Virus record (IMG/VR): IMGVR_UViG_3300025117_000011
Coordinates: 1-46,031 of that record
DNA length: 46,031 nt
Reading direction: 5' to 3' (one strand)
Source: a virus
Shown here: positions 1 to 9,737 of the stretch, piece by piece
Layout of the letters: each line of letters starts with the position of its first letter
Numbering within the stretch: the first letter of the stretch is position 1
Position numbers and translations under genes: made by a program
Notes under the pieces: model-generated
The model's database searches: none
What the model saw: the letters and a program-made list of their open reading frames with translations, nothing else
What the model was told of the DNA's origin: nothing

Positions 1-127
1 CAGGCGGTGGCGCAAAAGTCGGCAATATCCATACGCATCGCAACACGGTCATGTTCGCAAAATCAGGAACGAAAATCTATCAGTCAACTGACTGGAAAAA
101 ACATTCTTATACGACAGGAGTAACACG
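1..127. repeat. Left copy of 127-bp terminal direct repeat (circle junction)
   Basis: Identical base for base to 45905-46031. A coding frame passes through it without interruption. The exact 127-bp length equals a commonly used largest assembler k-mer, so this is best read as the overlap of a circular or terminally redundant assembly, not as a biological terminal repeat. Confidence 0.97.
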
Positions 128-1547
128 AACGGCAACGGAAATAGACGAGTTCGAATCGGTAGAGAGGGATGTTTTTGCTTCTAACCAGACAGATGCTTAT
201 TTAAGGATAGCGGTTTCAACCATTGCGGCAATCAGTAGCGGAGCAGGAACATTCAGTGTGAATACCGGAGACGGAGAAAAATTCTCATCAGGAACCGTCT
301 ACATTCGCGGGACAGCCATTACAGGCGGGACACTCGCTACAGACGATTACACGGGCTGCACCGGCCTTACATCAAGTATGGCGGTAGGAGATATAGTTAC
401 ACAGACTTCCACCCCTTCCGGTGCCCCCAAGGGTGCATGTATTACTGAATTGGAAGGTTCGACTCTCGTAGGAAATGTGAAGTCTAATCCTATGGTTATT
501 CACTACTCGGCGGCCCGTACGGATACAGCCCCGCAGTTCTCGTATGATTTTACTGCGAATGGTGCGAATAAAAAGAGTATGCCTTCCGATGTTCTCGCTT
601 TCGGGAAGGTCACAGGAGGAGTTTTGATCGGTCTGAAACGGGGGATACACTTCTCAGGCGGGTTTGAGGTGAATACTGGTGCGCTTCTTACCGCCGAGAA
701 ATCAGGCGTTCATGGAGTCCACAACGCAAGAGCATTCTCACAGGGGGATAAAATGACAATGTGCCTGACGAATACGAACCGAATCCTGCCGATTATTTAT
801 GACCAGAACGGCGTGCAGGTCATGGATGACCCGTTTAATAAGAAAAAGAATCTTGACTATCCGGTGAGATCAATTCTGGACGGTCTGGACACCGTTCAGA
901 CATTCTCAGGGGCTTTCTATGACCCCTCAACTTCTACGCACACGTTTGTCGTGTATAAAAACGGTTTCTCCAGAGAACTTGTCTATCAGGAGGATATAGG
1001 GAAATGGTCTGTGGACATCGGGAAGAATGCTCTTTGCAAAACTTTCTACAAAGGGCGTGTCTATACTGGCTCTGACAACTCAGATAAGATTTATCTTGAA
1101 AATGAAGGGAGAGATGATGACGGAGCAGCGATTCAAACCCGCATTACAACGGGGAAACTTACCCCGAAGCCCAAGAGGATAACAAGCGAATACCTTGATC
1201 TTACTTTCGGAGGGCTTTGCTCCGCAACTGGGGAATTCACAGTCAGAATCCTCTGCAGGGATACAGAAATAACCAGGGATGTTACTGCCGCAAAAATGAT
1301 CGAAGCCGGACTCATGACAATCGATTCAGGCGTCTTCATCGGGCATGGCGAAACAGGAGGCGAGCTGATCGGCACAGGGGGTTCTGTCATTGAGGCTTTT
1401 CCGTTTACCTATTCTTTTCCATTTCTCCTTGAGGGAGAATCCATCCAGATACAATGGGAAATCACTGCAGAAGGGAGCGTAGTGGAATTGAGAGATTACA
1501 CCATACGAGCACAAACGGATGGCGAATTACTCCTTACCAGTCAATAG
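1..1547 (+). CDS. Head-tail stabilisation-type virion protein, C-terminal part (gene spans the circle junction)
   Basis: The frame is open from base 3 and continues from 45658/45772 at the other end; the joined protein is about 559-597 residues depending on the start. Its N-terminal part carries the GGLN-type opening followed by ENVRYSDEGG and RNG, a pattern seen in phage head-completion/tail proteins that list DNA-stabilising beta-propeller repeats. The rest is beta-rich with repeated short strands (VVYKNG, GRVYTG). By order it lies straight after the adaptor gene (44913-45743), where P22-like phages carry gp10-type packaged-DNA stabilisation proteins. The next gene starts one base after its stop. 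The family assignment is by motif and position, not by alignment. Confidence 0.75.
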   Translation, partial: GGGAKVGNIHTHRNTVMFAKSGTKIYQSTDWKKHSYTTGVTRTATEIDEFESVERDVFASNQTDAYLRIAVSTIAAISSGAGTFSVNTGDGEKFSSGTVYIRGTAITGGTLATDDYTGCTGLTSSMAVGDIVTQTSTPSGAPKGACITELEGSTLVGNVKSNPMVIHYSAARTDTAPQFSYDFTANGANKKSMPSDVLAFGKVTGGVLIGLKRGIHFSGGFEVNTGALLTAEKSGVHGVHNARAFSQGDKMTMCLTNTNRILPIIYDQNGVQVMDDPFNKKKNLDYPVRSILDGLDTVQTFSGAFYDPSTSTHTFVVYKNGFSRELVYQEDIGKWSVDIGKNALCKTFYKGRVYTGSDNSDKIYLENEGRDDDGAAIQTRITTGKLTPKPKRITSEYLDLTFGGLCSATGEFTVRILCRDTEITRDVTAAKMIEAGLMTIDSGVFIGHGETGGELIGTGGSVIEAFPFTYSFPFLLEGESIQIQWEITAEGSVVELRDYTIRAQTDGELLLTSQ

Positions 1548-1548
1548 T

Positions 1549-3066
1549 ATGGCAAATTTCAGAATCATGGGGAAAGTGTGGAAGCAATGTCTTCTCTTCA
1601 CTGTCCTGCTCTATTACGGGCTACAGTATTCTACGGCTGTCTACGCAGCGAATCTTGACCGCAGTTACACGGTACACAACGTTCCGACCATGTATCTGAA
1701 CGTAGGAATAAGCGCGACCCAAACAGCAGATATTAAACTGTCTCCTCCTACAAGGAACGGTGAATCTCAGACGTTCCCGACTGTCTCCGGAGGTATACTG
1801 GAAATCTCAGGTATCCGCTATACGGAACTTATTTCTTACACGGGAGCAATTGTTGATTCTTCTACGAAAGAAGTAACCCTGTACGGGGTGGTGAGAGGAT
1901 ACTGCTGGAATATAAATTCATTCGCTTCATGCGAAGACGGAAGACAATGGTCAAGAGGAACGAGAGTCATACTGAATAATGATATGAGGATTTATAACCA
2001 GTCATTAAAACTTGATATGGTCAATGTGCTCACTAAAAGCGGTGCGATTCGGAGCGACGATACAACACAGCCTTTTCTCTTCATCAACCCATTTACAACA
2101 ACACAGCGCGATCTTATTTCCTACAAGGGGGAATCTGGTGATGCCCCGATTATTAAAAACTCCACAACGGGGATTCTCCAGTGGTGGGATGGCAGCTCAT
2201 GGCTGGACTTTGCCACCTCCACCGGAAGCTACGCAAACGCAACAATCTCCGTGAGAGGTGTAGTGGAACTGGCAGACACAGGCTCCATCATCCAGATGAG
2301 TGCTACTGGCTCTACTGGAGCATGGAACGTCCTTACCGCGATTCTCACGACCATGACAGGAGGACTCACGAGTGATTGGGGGAAGATACCTATTCTGAAC
2401 ACAAGCGGCCTTCTTTCGACGTGGATAGGCGGCACAGGATTATCAAAGCCGTCTTCAGGTTCACTCTTGCTCGCACAGGGAAGCGGAGCTATGAAGCTCC
2501 TCCCGATGGGGAGTAATGGTCAGGTGCTTACCATGAGCGGTACGCGATTGGTTTTTAAGGCATCGACTCAGGCAATCGGCATCACTGTGGGGGCACAGAC
2601 AAAGTTGGGTGACAGTACCACCGCAGCAGAAACAGGGACTATTATGACCATCCCGGCAGGACAGTTCAATTCCGCGAATGATGTCATAAAGGTGACAGTG
2701 AGAGGTGGATACTCTTCTAACGCAAATTCCCATGTCATAAATTTCGTCCTTGGGACAGATAGGATAGCATTATTCTCCGGCTCACAACTGAATACGCTAG
2801 CTGCTGCCTACCCGTTTGAAGTTGTCCTTTACCTTCAGGCGACTGCTATAGGGACTGGGGGCACGATAGTTACCACTGGCACTTCTATGATAGGAGGTTT
2901 CACCGCTATAACTGCTTTATGGAATACTGACGGTGTTTCAACAGATTCCGATACGGTGGACACCACTGCTGCACTGACTTTGGAAATGGACGTAACTTAC
3001 AACGCCTCCAGTGCGAATAACTTTATCCAGCCTTATTCTTATCAAGTTGAGTTCATAGATCAATAG
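1549..3066 (+). CDS. Tail fibre/spike-like virion protein with signal-peptide-like N terminus
   Basis: 505 residues from the ATG one base after the upstream TAG; an in-frame ATG at 1519 inside the previous gene is possible. Residues about 10-35 (KQCLLFTVLLYYGL, then STAVYAAN) form a basic-hydrophobic segment with a VYA-A signal-peptidase-like site. The remainder is Gly/Ser/Thr-rich and beta-type, with GNATIS/VRGVVELAD repeats like those in phage fibres and a C-terminal half resembling trimeric fibre heads. It sits in the late virion block and its stop abuts the next ATG. A fibre role is inferred from composition and position. A secretion signal on a virion protein is odd. Confidence 0.6.
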   Translation: MANFRIMGKVWKQCLLFTVLLYYGLQYSTAVYAANLDRSYTVHNVPTMYLNVGISATQTADIKLSPPTRNGESQTFPTVSGGILEISGIRYTELISYTGAIVDSSTKEVTLYGVVRGYCWNINSFASCEDGRQWSRGTRVILNNDMRIYNQSLKLDMVNVLTKSGAIRSDDTTQPFLFINPFTTTQRDLISYKGESGDAPIIKNSTTGILQWWDGSSWLDFATSTGSYANATISVRGVVELADTGSIIQMSATGSTGAWNVLTAILTTMTGGLTSDWGKIPILNTSGLLSTWIGGTGLSKPSSGSLLLAQGSGAMKLLPMGSNGQVLTMSGTRLVFKASTQAIGITVGAQTKLGDSTTAAETGTIMTIPAGQFNSANDVIKVTVRGGYSSNANSHVINFVLGTDRIALFSGSQLNTLAAAYPFEVVLYLQATAIGTGGTIVTTGTSMIGGFTAITALWNTDGVSTDSDTVDTTAALTLEMDVTYNASSANNFIQPYSYQVEFIDQ

Positions 3067-6000
3067 ATGGCTAATCTACTTTCAAATGCGGCGAAGCGGG
3101 CGGTTGCAAGGGTGAAGAATATTGTCAATCCTACGGCTGCGGGGAAAGCAGCACAGGCAAACGTCGTTACTGCCAAGCGTTCCTCTGTTGTGAGAACGCC
3201 CGAAGGGGCATCAGCTCCGATTACTGGCAATCGCGGCAGTGGGCTCATAAATCCTGGAGCTGGTTCGTTTGTCGGCAATCCTGTTCTGAATCCGAGCTAT
3301 CAACTTAAAGGTTCCGGTAATCCAGTCTATTCTACGCCGGAAGAATTGGAGCAGGCATGGAACCTCATTGATAAGCAGCCAGACCTCGTGCCTAAAAATT
3401 TAAGATTCACCGAGGAACAATACAAAGCTGCATGGAAGATTTTAGATTCAGATGCAGGGGCAAGAGGGGTAGACCCCCTAGGGCTTGGGAATACTGGTGT
3501 TATGAAGGGTGTAGGGAGTTTTAAGACATTGGAAGAAGCAAAAGAATTCTATTACGGCAAAATAATTGACGACCCGAATGACCCGAATTTTGGCAATTTC
3601 ATGCCCTCTGAGGAATACCAAAGAACTGGCAGCATTTCTCCCGAAGGGCAAGCCATCATAGAGAATTTTGAGAACCCTCAGTACTATGAGGCGGGGCAGA
3701 CAGGGGAAATAAATGCACCGCGCGGAAGTACCGTACGTGCTGTGGCAGGAGCACCTTTGCAATCTGCACAGGCTGGCGCAATGGGCAGGGCTGACGCACT
3801 GGGAATCAATGAGGGGACTACATTTGAAGACCAGAAAATAGCAGAACTCCGGTCTTTAATGAGCGAGCCGATTATGGCCCCGACTGTCAGTGGTGGGACG
3901 ACTATAGATAAAAATGCGACCAGAGCAAGGGATGAAAAGTATTCATCAGACATACGGCAGTATGAAGCGCAAAAAGAGGCGAACCTGAAAGCCGCAATGG
4001 TGGCAGTGAAGGATGCCCAGAAAGCAACAGGCATCACGGAGGTAACGCCGGAAGCTCCTGTACTCCCGCAATCTTCCATTGCCAACAGCACGACACTTAA
4101 TCAAATGCTGGTATCTGCGTTTTCAGACCCGAGCATGGCAAATGCCGTTCCGATGATTCAGGACTTGCTCAATACTCAGTCGAAATATGATGCGGAGTTC
4201 ATGCTTAATCGTGAACTCTCAGGAATAGATACCGGACAGGGTGTAAGGGATGTGGCTTTGAGCGAGCAGCAAATAATGCTCCAGAGGGCTGAAAAGCAGG
4301 ATGCCTTCAACGAGAAGACAAAAGAAATCGCCATAAGAACTGCCGACCTTTCAAAAAGCATATCCGAAGCTGCGATTAAAATGCAGGAGATTGAAACGCA
4401 ATATCTGGCGAATAAGAAACGGGAAGAGAACATTGAGGGTGAAAAGAAGAACCGGAGAATAGCGAATAAGCTCGGCATTACTTCGGACACTTCAGGACTT
4501 GAGTGGATGCAGGCAGAAGTCCGCAAAGGAACGGAGGCACTTGACTATTTGCGGCAAACAGCAACTATAGCGAATACTTCTGCGAGGCTCCAGATGGCAG
4601 AAAGTTACAAAATCTCCATCGACAAAGCCCTGAATACCTATGACCAGAATCAATTTGTTATCGACGACAATCTCAGGAAAGAACTCAAGGATATTAAAAA
4701 CACCGTATCTCTTGATAAAGAGGAGCGGGACAAGGCAAGGAAGGACGCATGGACGAATTACTACAAGGCTAAGAACGAGGAAGATAAAACAGCAAATGAG
4801 AATCTGAAGTTTGTTGTTGAGGAATTGATGGATAGAGAATCTGAACAGAGAGAAGCAGAGGAGACGGCGAAATCGGATGGATGGAGAAATCTTATAGATA
4901 CGTTTACAAAATTTGAGGCGGGTTCATCAATGAGAAAGCAAGCTCTACAGAATGCAAAGGATGCAGGAGCGGATGTAAGTTCCATAGATATAAATGACAA
5001 TTCACTTTCCGCATCCTTAAAATCCGATAAGGCTCAGCAGGAAGAATCTATACAAAAATTATCGGAAATGACTATCGGAAATGAAAATCCAGAACTTGGA
5101 AGGTGGGCTGCTCTTGCTTCGGGGGGGAGGAGAAGTATAAGAGCTAGAATAGACGAGGCAGGATTCTTAATCCAAGATTTCGAATCAGGAGATATTGATT
5201 TACTAAAAAGGAATATTATTGTTGCAGCGAGGAATGGAATGGATGTAACAACAGGAAAAAAGATGGACGCTGCCGCATTGGTTCAGGCGGACGTTGATCT
5301 CATCACATGGAAAATGCAGGGATTTGACAGTAAGTTCGGTGGAATATTTACAGCAGCAAAAGAAGGGGGAGCAAAGTTCATCAAGCAACGCGATGCGGAA
5401 TGGCTGGATTTGAAAGCAGATATTGGATTACAGATAGCTGATACAAGGAATAAGTATGCTGGTGTAGCTGTAACCGAGACAGAGATGAAATTTATTAATG
5501 TTTTCCTGCCGAACTTCATATTTGACACTGTTGGAGAAATGGAATTAAAACTTAATAATGTCAGAGAAAATGCTACGCTTGAAAGAATCAATGGATTTAA
5601 TCAAATGCTTGGCAGTCCCAACGCATATCAAGAGCTTACGGGAGAAACGATAAAGTTTTTGGAAAAATCAAGAGGGGGCAAGACACGAATTGGAGAAGAA
5701 TGGAGTGATGAAAAATTGGATACAATTCTAAGGTCAAGAGGCGGTTCACCAGAAACACCGAGTATGGATGTAGACTTTCCGCCTGATACTCCTCCTCCGA
5801 AAATTATAGGTTATCAAGATGCAGTTTTTGTTACAAAGGAAATAGCTGGGAAACAAGTAAAAGGGCAACAATATCTTGTAAACGCGCTGGAGGCTGCAAA
5901 TCGTGACATGATTGCCTCTACGGGAGGTGGGTTGAAGATTGGTGAGCATTTTAGAACTGTAGAGCAACAAAGAGAATTATATGCGAAAAGCCAAAGAGAT

Positions 6001-6198
6001 GAGATAGGGAGAGCAGCCCCTCCGGGGCAGAGCTTCCATGAAAGGGGACTGGCTGTTGATATAATAAATTGGGAAGAGGCACAGTCATATCTGGCTAGGT
6101 ATGGCATAGTAAATGGTCTTGAGGGTGATATGGGGCATTTCTCCATAGGTGAAATGAACAGGAATATTATTGCATTACTCCAATCTGAAAATGCCTAA
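3067..6198 (+). CDS. Large virion protein with C-terminal M15-type (VanY-like) peptidase domain
   Basis: 1043 residues, the largest gene. The middle (roughly residues 280-700) is rich in Lys/Glu/Gln/Ala and reads as long helices and coiled coil. The last ~140 residues resemble D-Ala-D-Ala/L-Ala-D-Glu peptidases: an R-T-x-E-Q-Q-R-E-L-Y region, then SFHERGLAVD (His about 991 and Asp about 998 as zinc ligands) and GHFS near residue 1024. This suggests a protein carried in the particle and injected or placed at the tail tip, with the peptidase opening peptidoglycan during entry. It starts directly after the preceding TAG and overlaps the next gene by 8 bp. A separate M15 endolysin is at 11729-12226. 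Confidence 0.7.
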   Translation: MANLLSNAAKRAVARVKNIVNPTAAGKAAQANVVTAKRSSVVRTPEGASAPITGNRGSGLINPGAGSFVGNPVLNPSYQLKGSGNPVYSTPEELEQAWNLIDKQPDLVPKNLRFTEEQYKAAWKILDSDAGARGVDPLGLGNTGVMKGVGSFKTLEEAKEFYYGKIIDDPNDPNFGNFMPSEEYQRTGSISPEGQAIIENFENPQYYEAGQTGEINAPRGSTVRAVAGAPLQSAQAGAMGRADALGINEGTTFEDQKIAELRSLMSEPIMAPTVSGGTTIDKNATRARDEKYSSDIRQYEAQKEANLKAAMVAVKDAQKATGITEVTPEAPVLPQSSIANSTTLNQMLVSAFSDPSMANAVPMIQDLLNTQSKYDAEFMLNRELSGIDTGQGVRDVALSEQQIMLQRAEKQDAFNEKTKEIAIRTADLSKSISEAAIKMQEIETQYLANKKREENIEGEKKNRRIANKLGITSDTSGLEWMQAEVRKGTEALDYLRQTATIANTSARLQMAESYKISIDKALNTYDQNQFVIDDNLRKELKDIKNTVSLDKEERDKARKDAWTNYYKAKNEEDKTANENLKFVVEELMDRESEQREAEETAKSDGWRNLIDTFTKFEAGSSMRKQALQNAKDAGADVSSIDINDNSLSASLKSDKAQQEESIQKLSEMTIGNENPELGRWAALASGGRRSIRARIDEAGFLIQDFESGDIDLLKRNIIVAARNGMDVTTGKKMDAAALVQADVDLITWKMQGFDSKFGGIFTAAKEGGAKFIKQRDAEWLDLKADIGLQIADTRNKYAGVAVTETEMKFINVFLPNFIFDTVGEMELKLNNVRENATLERINGFNQMLGSPNAYQELTGETIKFLEKSRGGKTRIGEEWSDEKLDTILRSRGGSPETPSMDVDFPPDTPPPKIIGYQDAVFVTKEIAGKQVKGQQYLVNALEAANRDMIASTGGGLKIGEHFRTVEQQRELYAKSQRDEIGRAAPPGQSFHERGLAVDIINWEEAQSYLARYGIVNGLEGDMGHFSIGEMNRNIIALLQSENA

Positions 6199-7924
6199 TC
6201 TCATCACACCAGATTTTATTGAAACTCAAAGGCGCGACATGATGAATAGCATACGAGGTGCCACTCAGGGGGATGTGGACAATCGCTTGGCAGATTTTTT
6301 AGCAATGAAAATGGCAGAAGGCGGTGAATCGGATACATTCGTACAGGACTTGCAGGATGTAAGAAGGGCGACAAGGGACACGCGTGCAATCTCAGCTCTT
6401 CTTGATAGATATGCTTACGGAACAGCCAACCCTACAGAGAGATTTACACCAGAGGCGGAGCAGGAGCCAAAGGGATTTCTTGAAAGATTCAAAGACTCCA
6501 CTCAGGGTGGGATAACTATTCCTGTAGAAAGTGGAGGAGTAGGTGCGGTAGGTAGAATTATGGAGTCTCCCATTGGTAAGATAATTGAAGCCCCGACTGC
6601 TCTCGCTGGTTCTTTAATCGGCAAGGGATTATCAAAAGTGACAGGGGTTGAACAATTCCAAACAAGAAGTGACGAAGAAATACGAGAATTTGCTGAAAAG
6701 TCCGGTAAATTCGCAAGATTCGCACTCCCAGTCGGGGCAGGAATTGCTACAGGGGGTGCCAGCCTGCCGATTATGGCTCCAGCATCATTTACTGCTGGCG
6801 CATTGGGTAAAACAATTCAGGAGTTATCCGATGAAGAAAAACAGGATTTTAATAAAATAATTGATGATGCTGTGAAGGAGGGTGGCGTAGATGCGCTGAT
6901 AGATGTATTCACATTTGGGATGGGAGGAAAATTAAAATCATTTATTAAAGCAAAGACACTAAAGGGGCTACCTATAGATGAAGCAATAGATACTGGAATT
7001 GCAAAGGGCGTGAAGCCGACTGTCATTGGTAAAAAAACAGTTGAGAGAACAAAGCAATTCATGGAAAAGGCACGAAAGGCAGTAAAATCCATAGTGGCCA
7101 GATCGGATGATTTGAAACTCACTAATGAATCTGGCGAACAGATTATAGGGGAAACACCAAAGACACTCTTCCAATTCGCAGAGGCTATTGACCAGACGAA
7201 AAAAACGGTATTCAGGCAATATAGGGCTATGGCTGAAGAAGCAAGCCAGAGAGGAGTGACTATATCAACCGACAACATGATAAAACTTCTTGATGAGAAG
7301 GTTATTGCGAATACAGCATTACGGGATACAAGACCGGAAGTTGTAAAGCACGCTATGAGGATACGTGATAGACTCGCAAAGCGCGGAGCGTATTTACCAG
7401 AGGAGGCTGATGAAGTAATTAAAGAATGGAATTCTTCGCTAAGAGGATTCTTTGCGGGTACGACTGCCGACAGAGCAAAAGCAGAAGTAGAAGGTTCTCT
7501 GGCAAAAGTACTTAGAAAGGAATTAGATGATGCAATCGAGAGCGCAGTAGGTGAGGGCTTTCAGCCCCTCAAAAATGAGTATGGAGCATTGAGAGCCATA
7601 GAAGAGGAGGTGGCGAAAAGAGCCATTGTAAACGCAAGAAAATCCGCAAAGGGGCTTTTTGACCTTTCTGATGTATTTACAGGAGGAGAACTTGTGAGTG
7701 GTATTCTCACTCAAAATCCTGCTTCTATTATCAGAGGAGCAGTAGGAAGGGGCACGAAAGAATGGTTTAAATTCTTAAATGATCCAGACAGAATAATTAA
7801 AACGATGTTTGATACTGTTCAAAGCGCAGCAACAAAGAAGGCACCTGCAAGGGCTCTTCCAAAAGGAGTAATACCTGGTACTGTAAAAGGAATAGTAAAT
7901 GTACCAGACGCCCAAGATGAGTAA
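6191..7924 (+). CDS. Putative internal virion/ejection protein
   Basis: 577 residues starting at the ATG that overlaps the upstream stop (ATGCCTAA). It is mostly helical and charged, with a Gly/Ala-rich amphipathic stretch (about residues 120-220: GAVGRIMESPIGKII, then LPVGAGIATGGASLP) that could insert into or cross membranes. That profile is common among ejected internal proteins of short-tailed phages. No catalytic motif is recognised. The position after the peptidase-tailed protein and before small virion proteins supports a particle role. The function is inferred from composition and context only. Confidence 0.55.
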   Translation: MPNLITPDFIETQRRDMMNSIRGATQGDVDNRLADFLAMKMAEGGESDTFVQDLQDVRRATRDTRAISALLDRYAYGTANPTERFTPEAEQEPKGFLERFKDSTQGGITIPVESGGVGAVGRIMESPIGKIIEAPTALAGSLIGKGLSKVTGVEQFQTRSDEEIREFAEKSGKFARFALPVGAGIATGGASLPIMAPASFTAGALGKTIQELSDEEKQDFNKIIDDAVKEGGVDALIDVFTFGMGGKLKSFIKAKTLKGLPIDEAIDTGIAKGVKPTVIGKKTVERTKQFMEKARKAVKSIVARSDDLKLTNESGEQIIGETPKTLFQFAEAIDQTKKTVFRQYRAMAEEASQRGVTISTDNMIKLLDEKVIANTALRDTRPEVVKHAMRIRDRLAKRGAYLPEEADEVIKEWNSSLRGFFAGTTADRAKAEVEGSLAKVLRKELDDAIESAVGEGFQPLKNEYGALRAIEEEVAKRAIVNARKSAKGLFDLSDVFTGGELVSGILTQNPASIIRGAVGRGTKEWFKFLNDPDRIIKTMFDTVQSAATKKAPARALPKGVIPGTVKGIVNVPDAQDE

Positions 7925-8273
7925 CCCCATCAATAGAATGTCGGTATGGATAAGCAAGGACTTCCAGAACCCGGAACTTGGGATATTGCCTCCGAATTCA
8001 TTTGTTGTTGCAGCGCACCTGCATGTCACGGAAGCATTCAATAGCGACGGAACTGATTTTATACAATGCGGATATGATGCAGATCAGGATTTTGTTTTTG
8101 CAAATACGGACGTTTCCACTACGGGGGTAAAGTCTGGAGGACTCGGGGCCGCGAGCGGGTACAACTCCACAGCAAGAAGGCTGGAAGTATACTATTCAAA
8201 CGGCGGCTCAGAACCGACCACTGGCAAAGCGTTTGTTATTGTCGAATATATGCGAGTTTCCAAACAACCATGA
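7917..8273 (+). CDS. Small beta-rich virion protein
   Basis: 118 residues; the chosen ATG overlaps the upstream stop (ATGAGTAA), the coupling style of this operon. The sequence is beta-rich (VVAAHLHVTEAFNSDGTD, later KAFVIVEYMRV) and resembles small phage proteins of the type found near tail or head fibres, but no family name can be given securely. It overlaps the following gene by ATGA. Late operon membership makes a structural role likely. Confidence 0.55.
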   Translation: MSNPINRMSVWISKDFQNPELGILPPNSFVVAAHLHVTEAFNSDGTDFIQCGYDADQDFVFANTDVSTTGVKSGGLGAASGYNSTARRLEVYYSNGGSEPTTGKAFVIVEYMRVSKQP

Positions 8274-8449
8274 TACCGGAAAACGCGAAACCCTATGAAA
8301 CTGCTATACTACTTGTTTATTACGGTATGAGGGTGCAAGACCCCGTGGAAATAGCGAATATATTACACTATAAAACTGCACATTCTGTCTATAGAGTTTT
8401 GAAGCGGCACAGGTTGTATTGTGCTGGTGGGCACTCACAGGAAAAATAG
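8270..8449 (+). CDS. Small HTH-like protein, paralogue of 41097-41297
   Basis: 59 residues starting at an ATGA overlap. It aligns by eye with the protein at 41097-41297: IPENAKPYETAILLVYY against IPEEAKPHECAVLVLYF, then PVEIANILHYK against SVEIQRTLHYK, and SVYRVLKRHR against SVYRVLNKYR. The helical pattern with a short turn suggests a small DNA-binding or sigma-like helix-turn-helix fold. The two copies sit in the same late transcript about 13 kb apart on the circle, one in the tail block and one in the head block. Function unknown. Confidence 0.7.
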   Translation: MIPENAKPYETAILLVYYGMRVQDPVEIANILHYKTAHSVYRVLKRHRLYCAGGHSQEK

Positions 8450-8466
8450 ATGAGTATTCTCACGCC

Positions 8467-8763
8467 ATGAGCATCGCGTACACAACGATACCTTTTGAGC
8501 AGTGTGATACTGATTCGCAGACAGTCACATCTACGGGCGGCACCATTGCCGCGATTTTCACGAATCTGGCATTTACGAAAGGAAGGGATATTCTCCTGCA
8601 AAACAGGGGGGCCGTTGATTTGCTTATTGGGAAAACAGCAGCTACCGCGAGATGGCATATCCTCCCCGATTCCATATTTTCATGCAGCCCGAAGGACTTA
8701 ACAAAGCTGGCTATCAAATCTTCAGGCGCAAGTCTGGTCGTTGATATTTTCCTTGTAACGTAA
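8467..8763 (+). CDS. Small virion-associated protein
   Basis: 98 residues from ATG at 8467, preceded by a pyrimidine-rich TATTCTCACGCC. The sequence has beta-strand character (DILLQNRGAVDLLIG, then SLVVDIFLVT) and resembles short fibre-base or cement-type proteins, though no family is recognised. Its stop overlaps the next ATG (TAATG). It is placed among tail/fibre genes. Confidence 0.5.
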   Translation: MSIAYTTIPFEQCDTDSQTVTSTGGTIAAIFTNLAFTKGRDILLQNRGAVDLLIGKTAATARWHILPDSIFSCSPKDLTKLAIKSSGASLVVDIFLVT

Positions 8764-9734
8764 TGCCGCTTGGTCAGGTAAATGCATCTCTGGCAAGAAC
8801 GGCTGCCGTAGCTGCGGTTATTTCGACGGCAATCACGGGAATAGGAGTTGCATTCAGCATCATAAAATATACACCTACGCCTGCTACCGATCTCCCGCGA
8901 AGTGCATTCACGATCAGCTACACAGGCGCAAATCTTATTCCTATCCAGTCTTTTGCCATTCGTACAAACGGGAATCTCCATTCAAGCGGTTCAGAATTAG
9001 CTTTTTTGAAACTGGCTAATTGCGACAGTACGGATACAACCTCTACAGGGGCTTTCAAATGCGGTGTGGATGTAGGATTTACTCTGTTAGATGGAGACTC
9101 CCGCTATGTGAACGTGATCGGAGATACGATGACGGGTTCTCTTATCGTGCATGGGACTGTTTCAGGTTCTACATTGTCCGGCGGACTAATCGAAGGGGAA
9201 ACTATACAGATTTACGATGGCGGGACTGTCATCAGCACGACTGGAATCGTGACGAATGATACTGTCACTGTCCACGGTACGATTTCCGGTTCAACCATTA
9301 AGGGCAAAACCCTCTCTGGCACAACGATAATTGCGAATGGCGGAGGCGTGAACGTGCAAACTCAGTATCCCACGTTCTCTCTGTACGGTTCCGGCACTGT
9401 CACGGCCACAGGAGCACATGTAGCAGGAGATAACTACATCCCCTACAACGGCGAAGTGACTGGTGCTGTCTGCTGGACAAGTACCAACGTGGCAGTAGGG
9501 AATCTGACGGAAGTGAATGTTCTTCTGGATGGTACAAGTATCTTTAGCACAACACTGACAATAGATGATGGAGAACGAGCAAGCACTACTGCTGCGACTG
9601 CGCTTGTGCTGAATGATGCTGCGGATGATTTTACCGCAGGACAATTTCTCTCGTTCAATGTTAAGACACCCGCAAATACTCCAGCTAAAGAACTCGACTG
9701 CCAACTTACTGTCCGCGAGGACAAGCAACCCTGA
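8763..9734 (+). CDS. Fibre-like virion protein with hydrophobic N terminus
   Basis: 323 residues. The N terminus (residues about 12-35, AAVAAVISTAITGIGVAF) is hydrophobic enough for a membrane anchor or signal. The middle has repeated VHGTVSGSTLSGG/VHGTISGSTIKGK units typical of collagen-like or beta-helical fibre shafts, and the end carries a globular beta domain with Cys residues. It sits between small virion genes and the exported protein at 9738. A fibre is the best guess; the N-terminal segment is unusual for one. Confidence 0.6.
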   Translation: MPLGQVNASLARTAAVAAVISTAITGIGVAFSIIKYTPTPATDLPRSAFTISYTGANLIPIQSFAIRTNGNLHSSGSELAFLKLANCDSTDTTSTGAFKCGVDVGFTLLDGDSRYVNVIGDTMTGSLIVHGTVSGSTLSGGLIEGETIQIYDGGTVISTTGIVTNDTVTVHGTISGSTIKGKTLSGTTIIANGGGVNVQTQYPTFSLYGSGTVTATGAHVAGDNYIPYNGEVTGAVCWTSTNVAVGNLTEVNVLLDGTSIFSTTLTIDDGERASTTAATALVLNDAADDFTAGQFLSFNVKTPANTPAKELDCQLTVREDKQP

Positions 9735-9737
9735 TGC

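Noticed and set aside
1-127. Terminal repeat as a biological direct terminal repeat
   Set aside because: Exactly 127 bp with a coding frame running through; typical of assembler overlap at a circular contig. A headful-packaging phage would also give such a circle.
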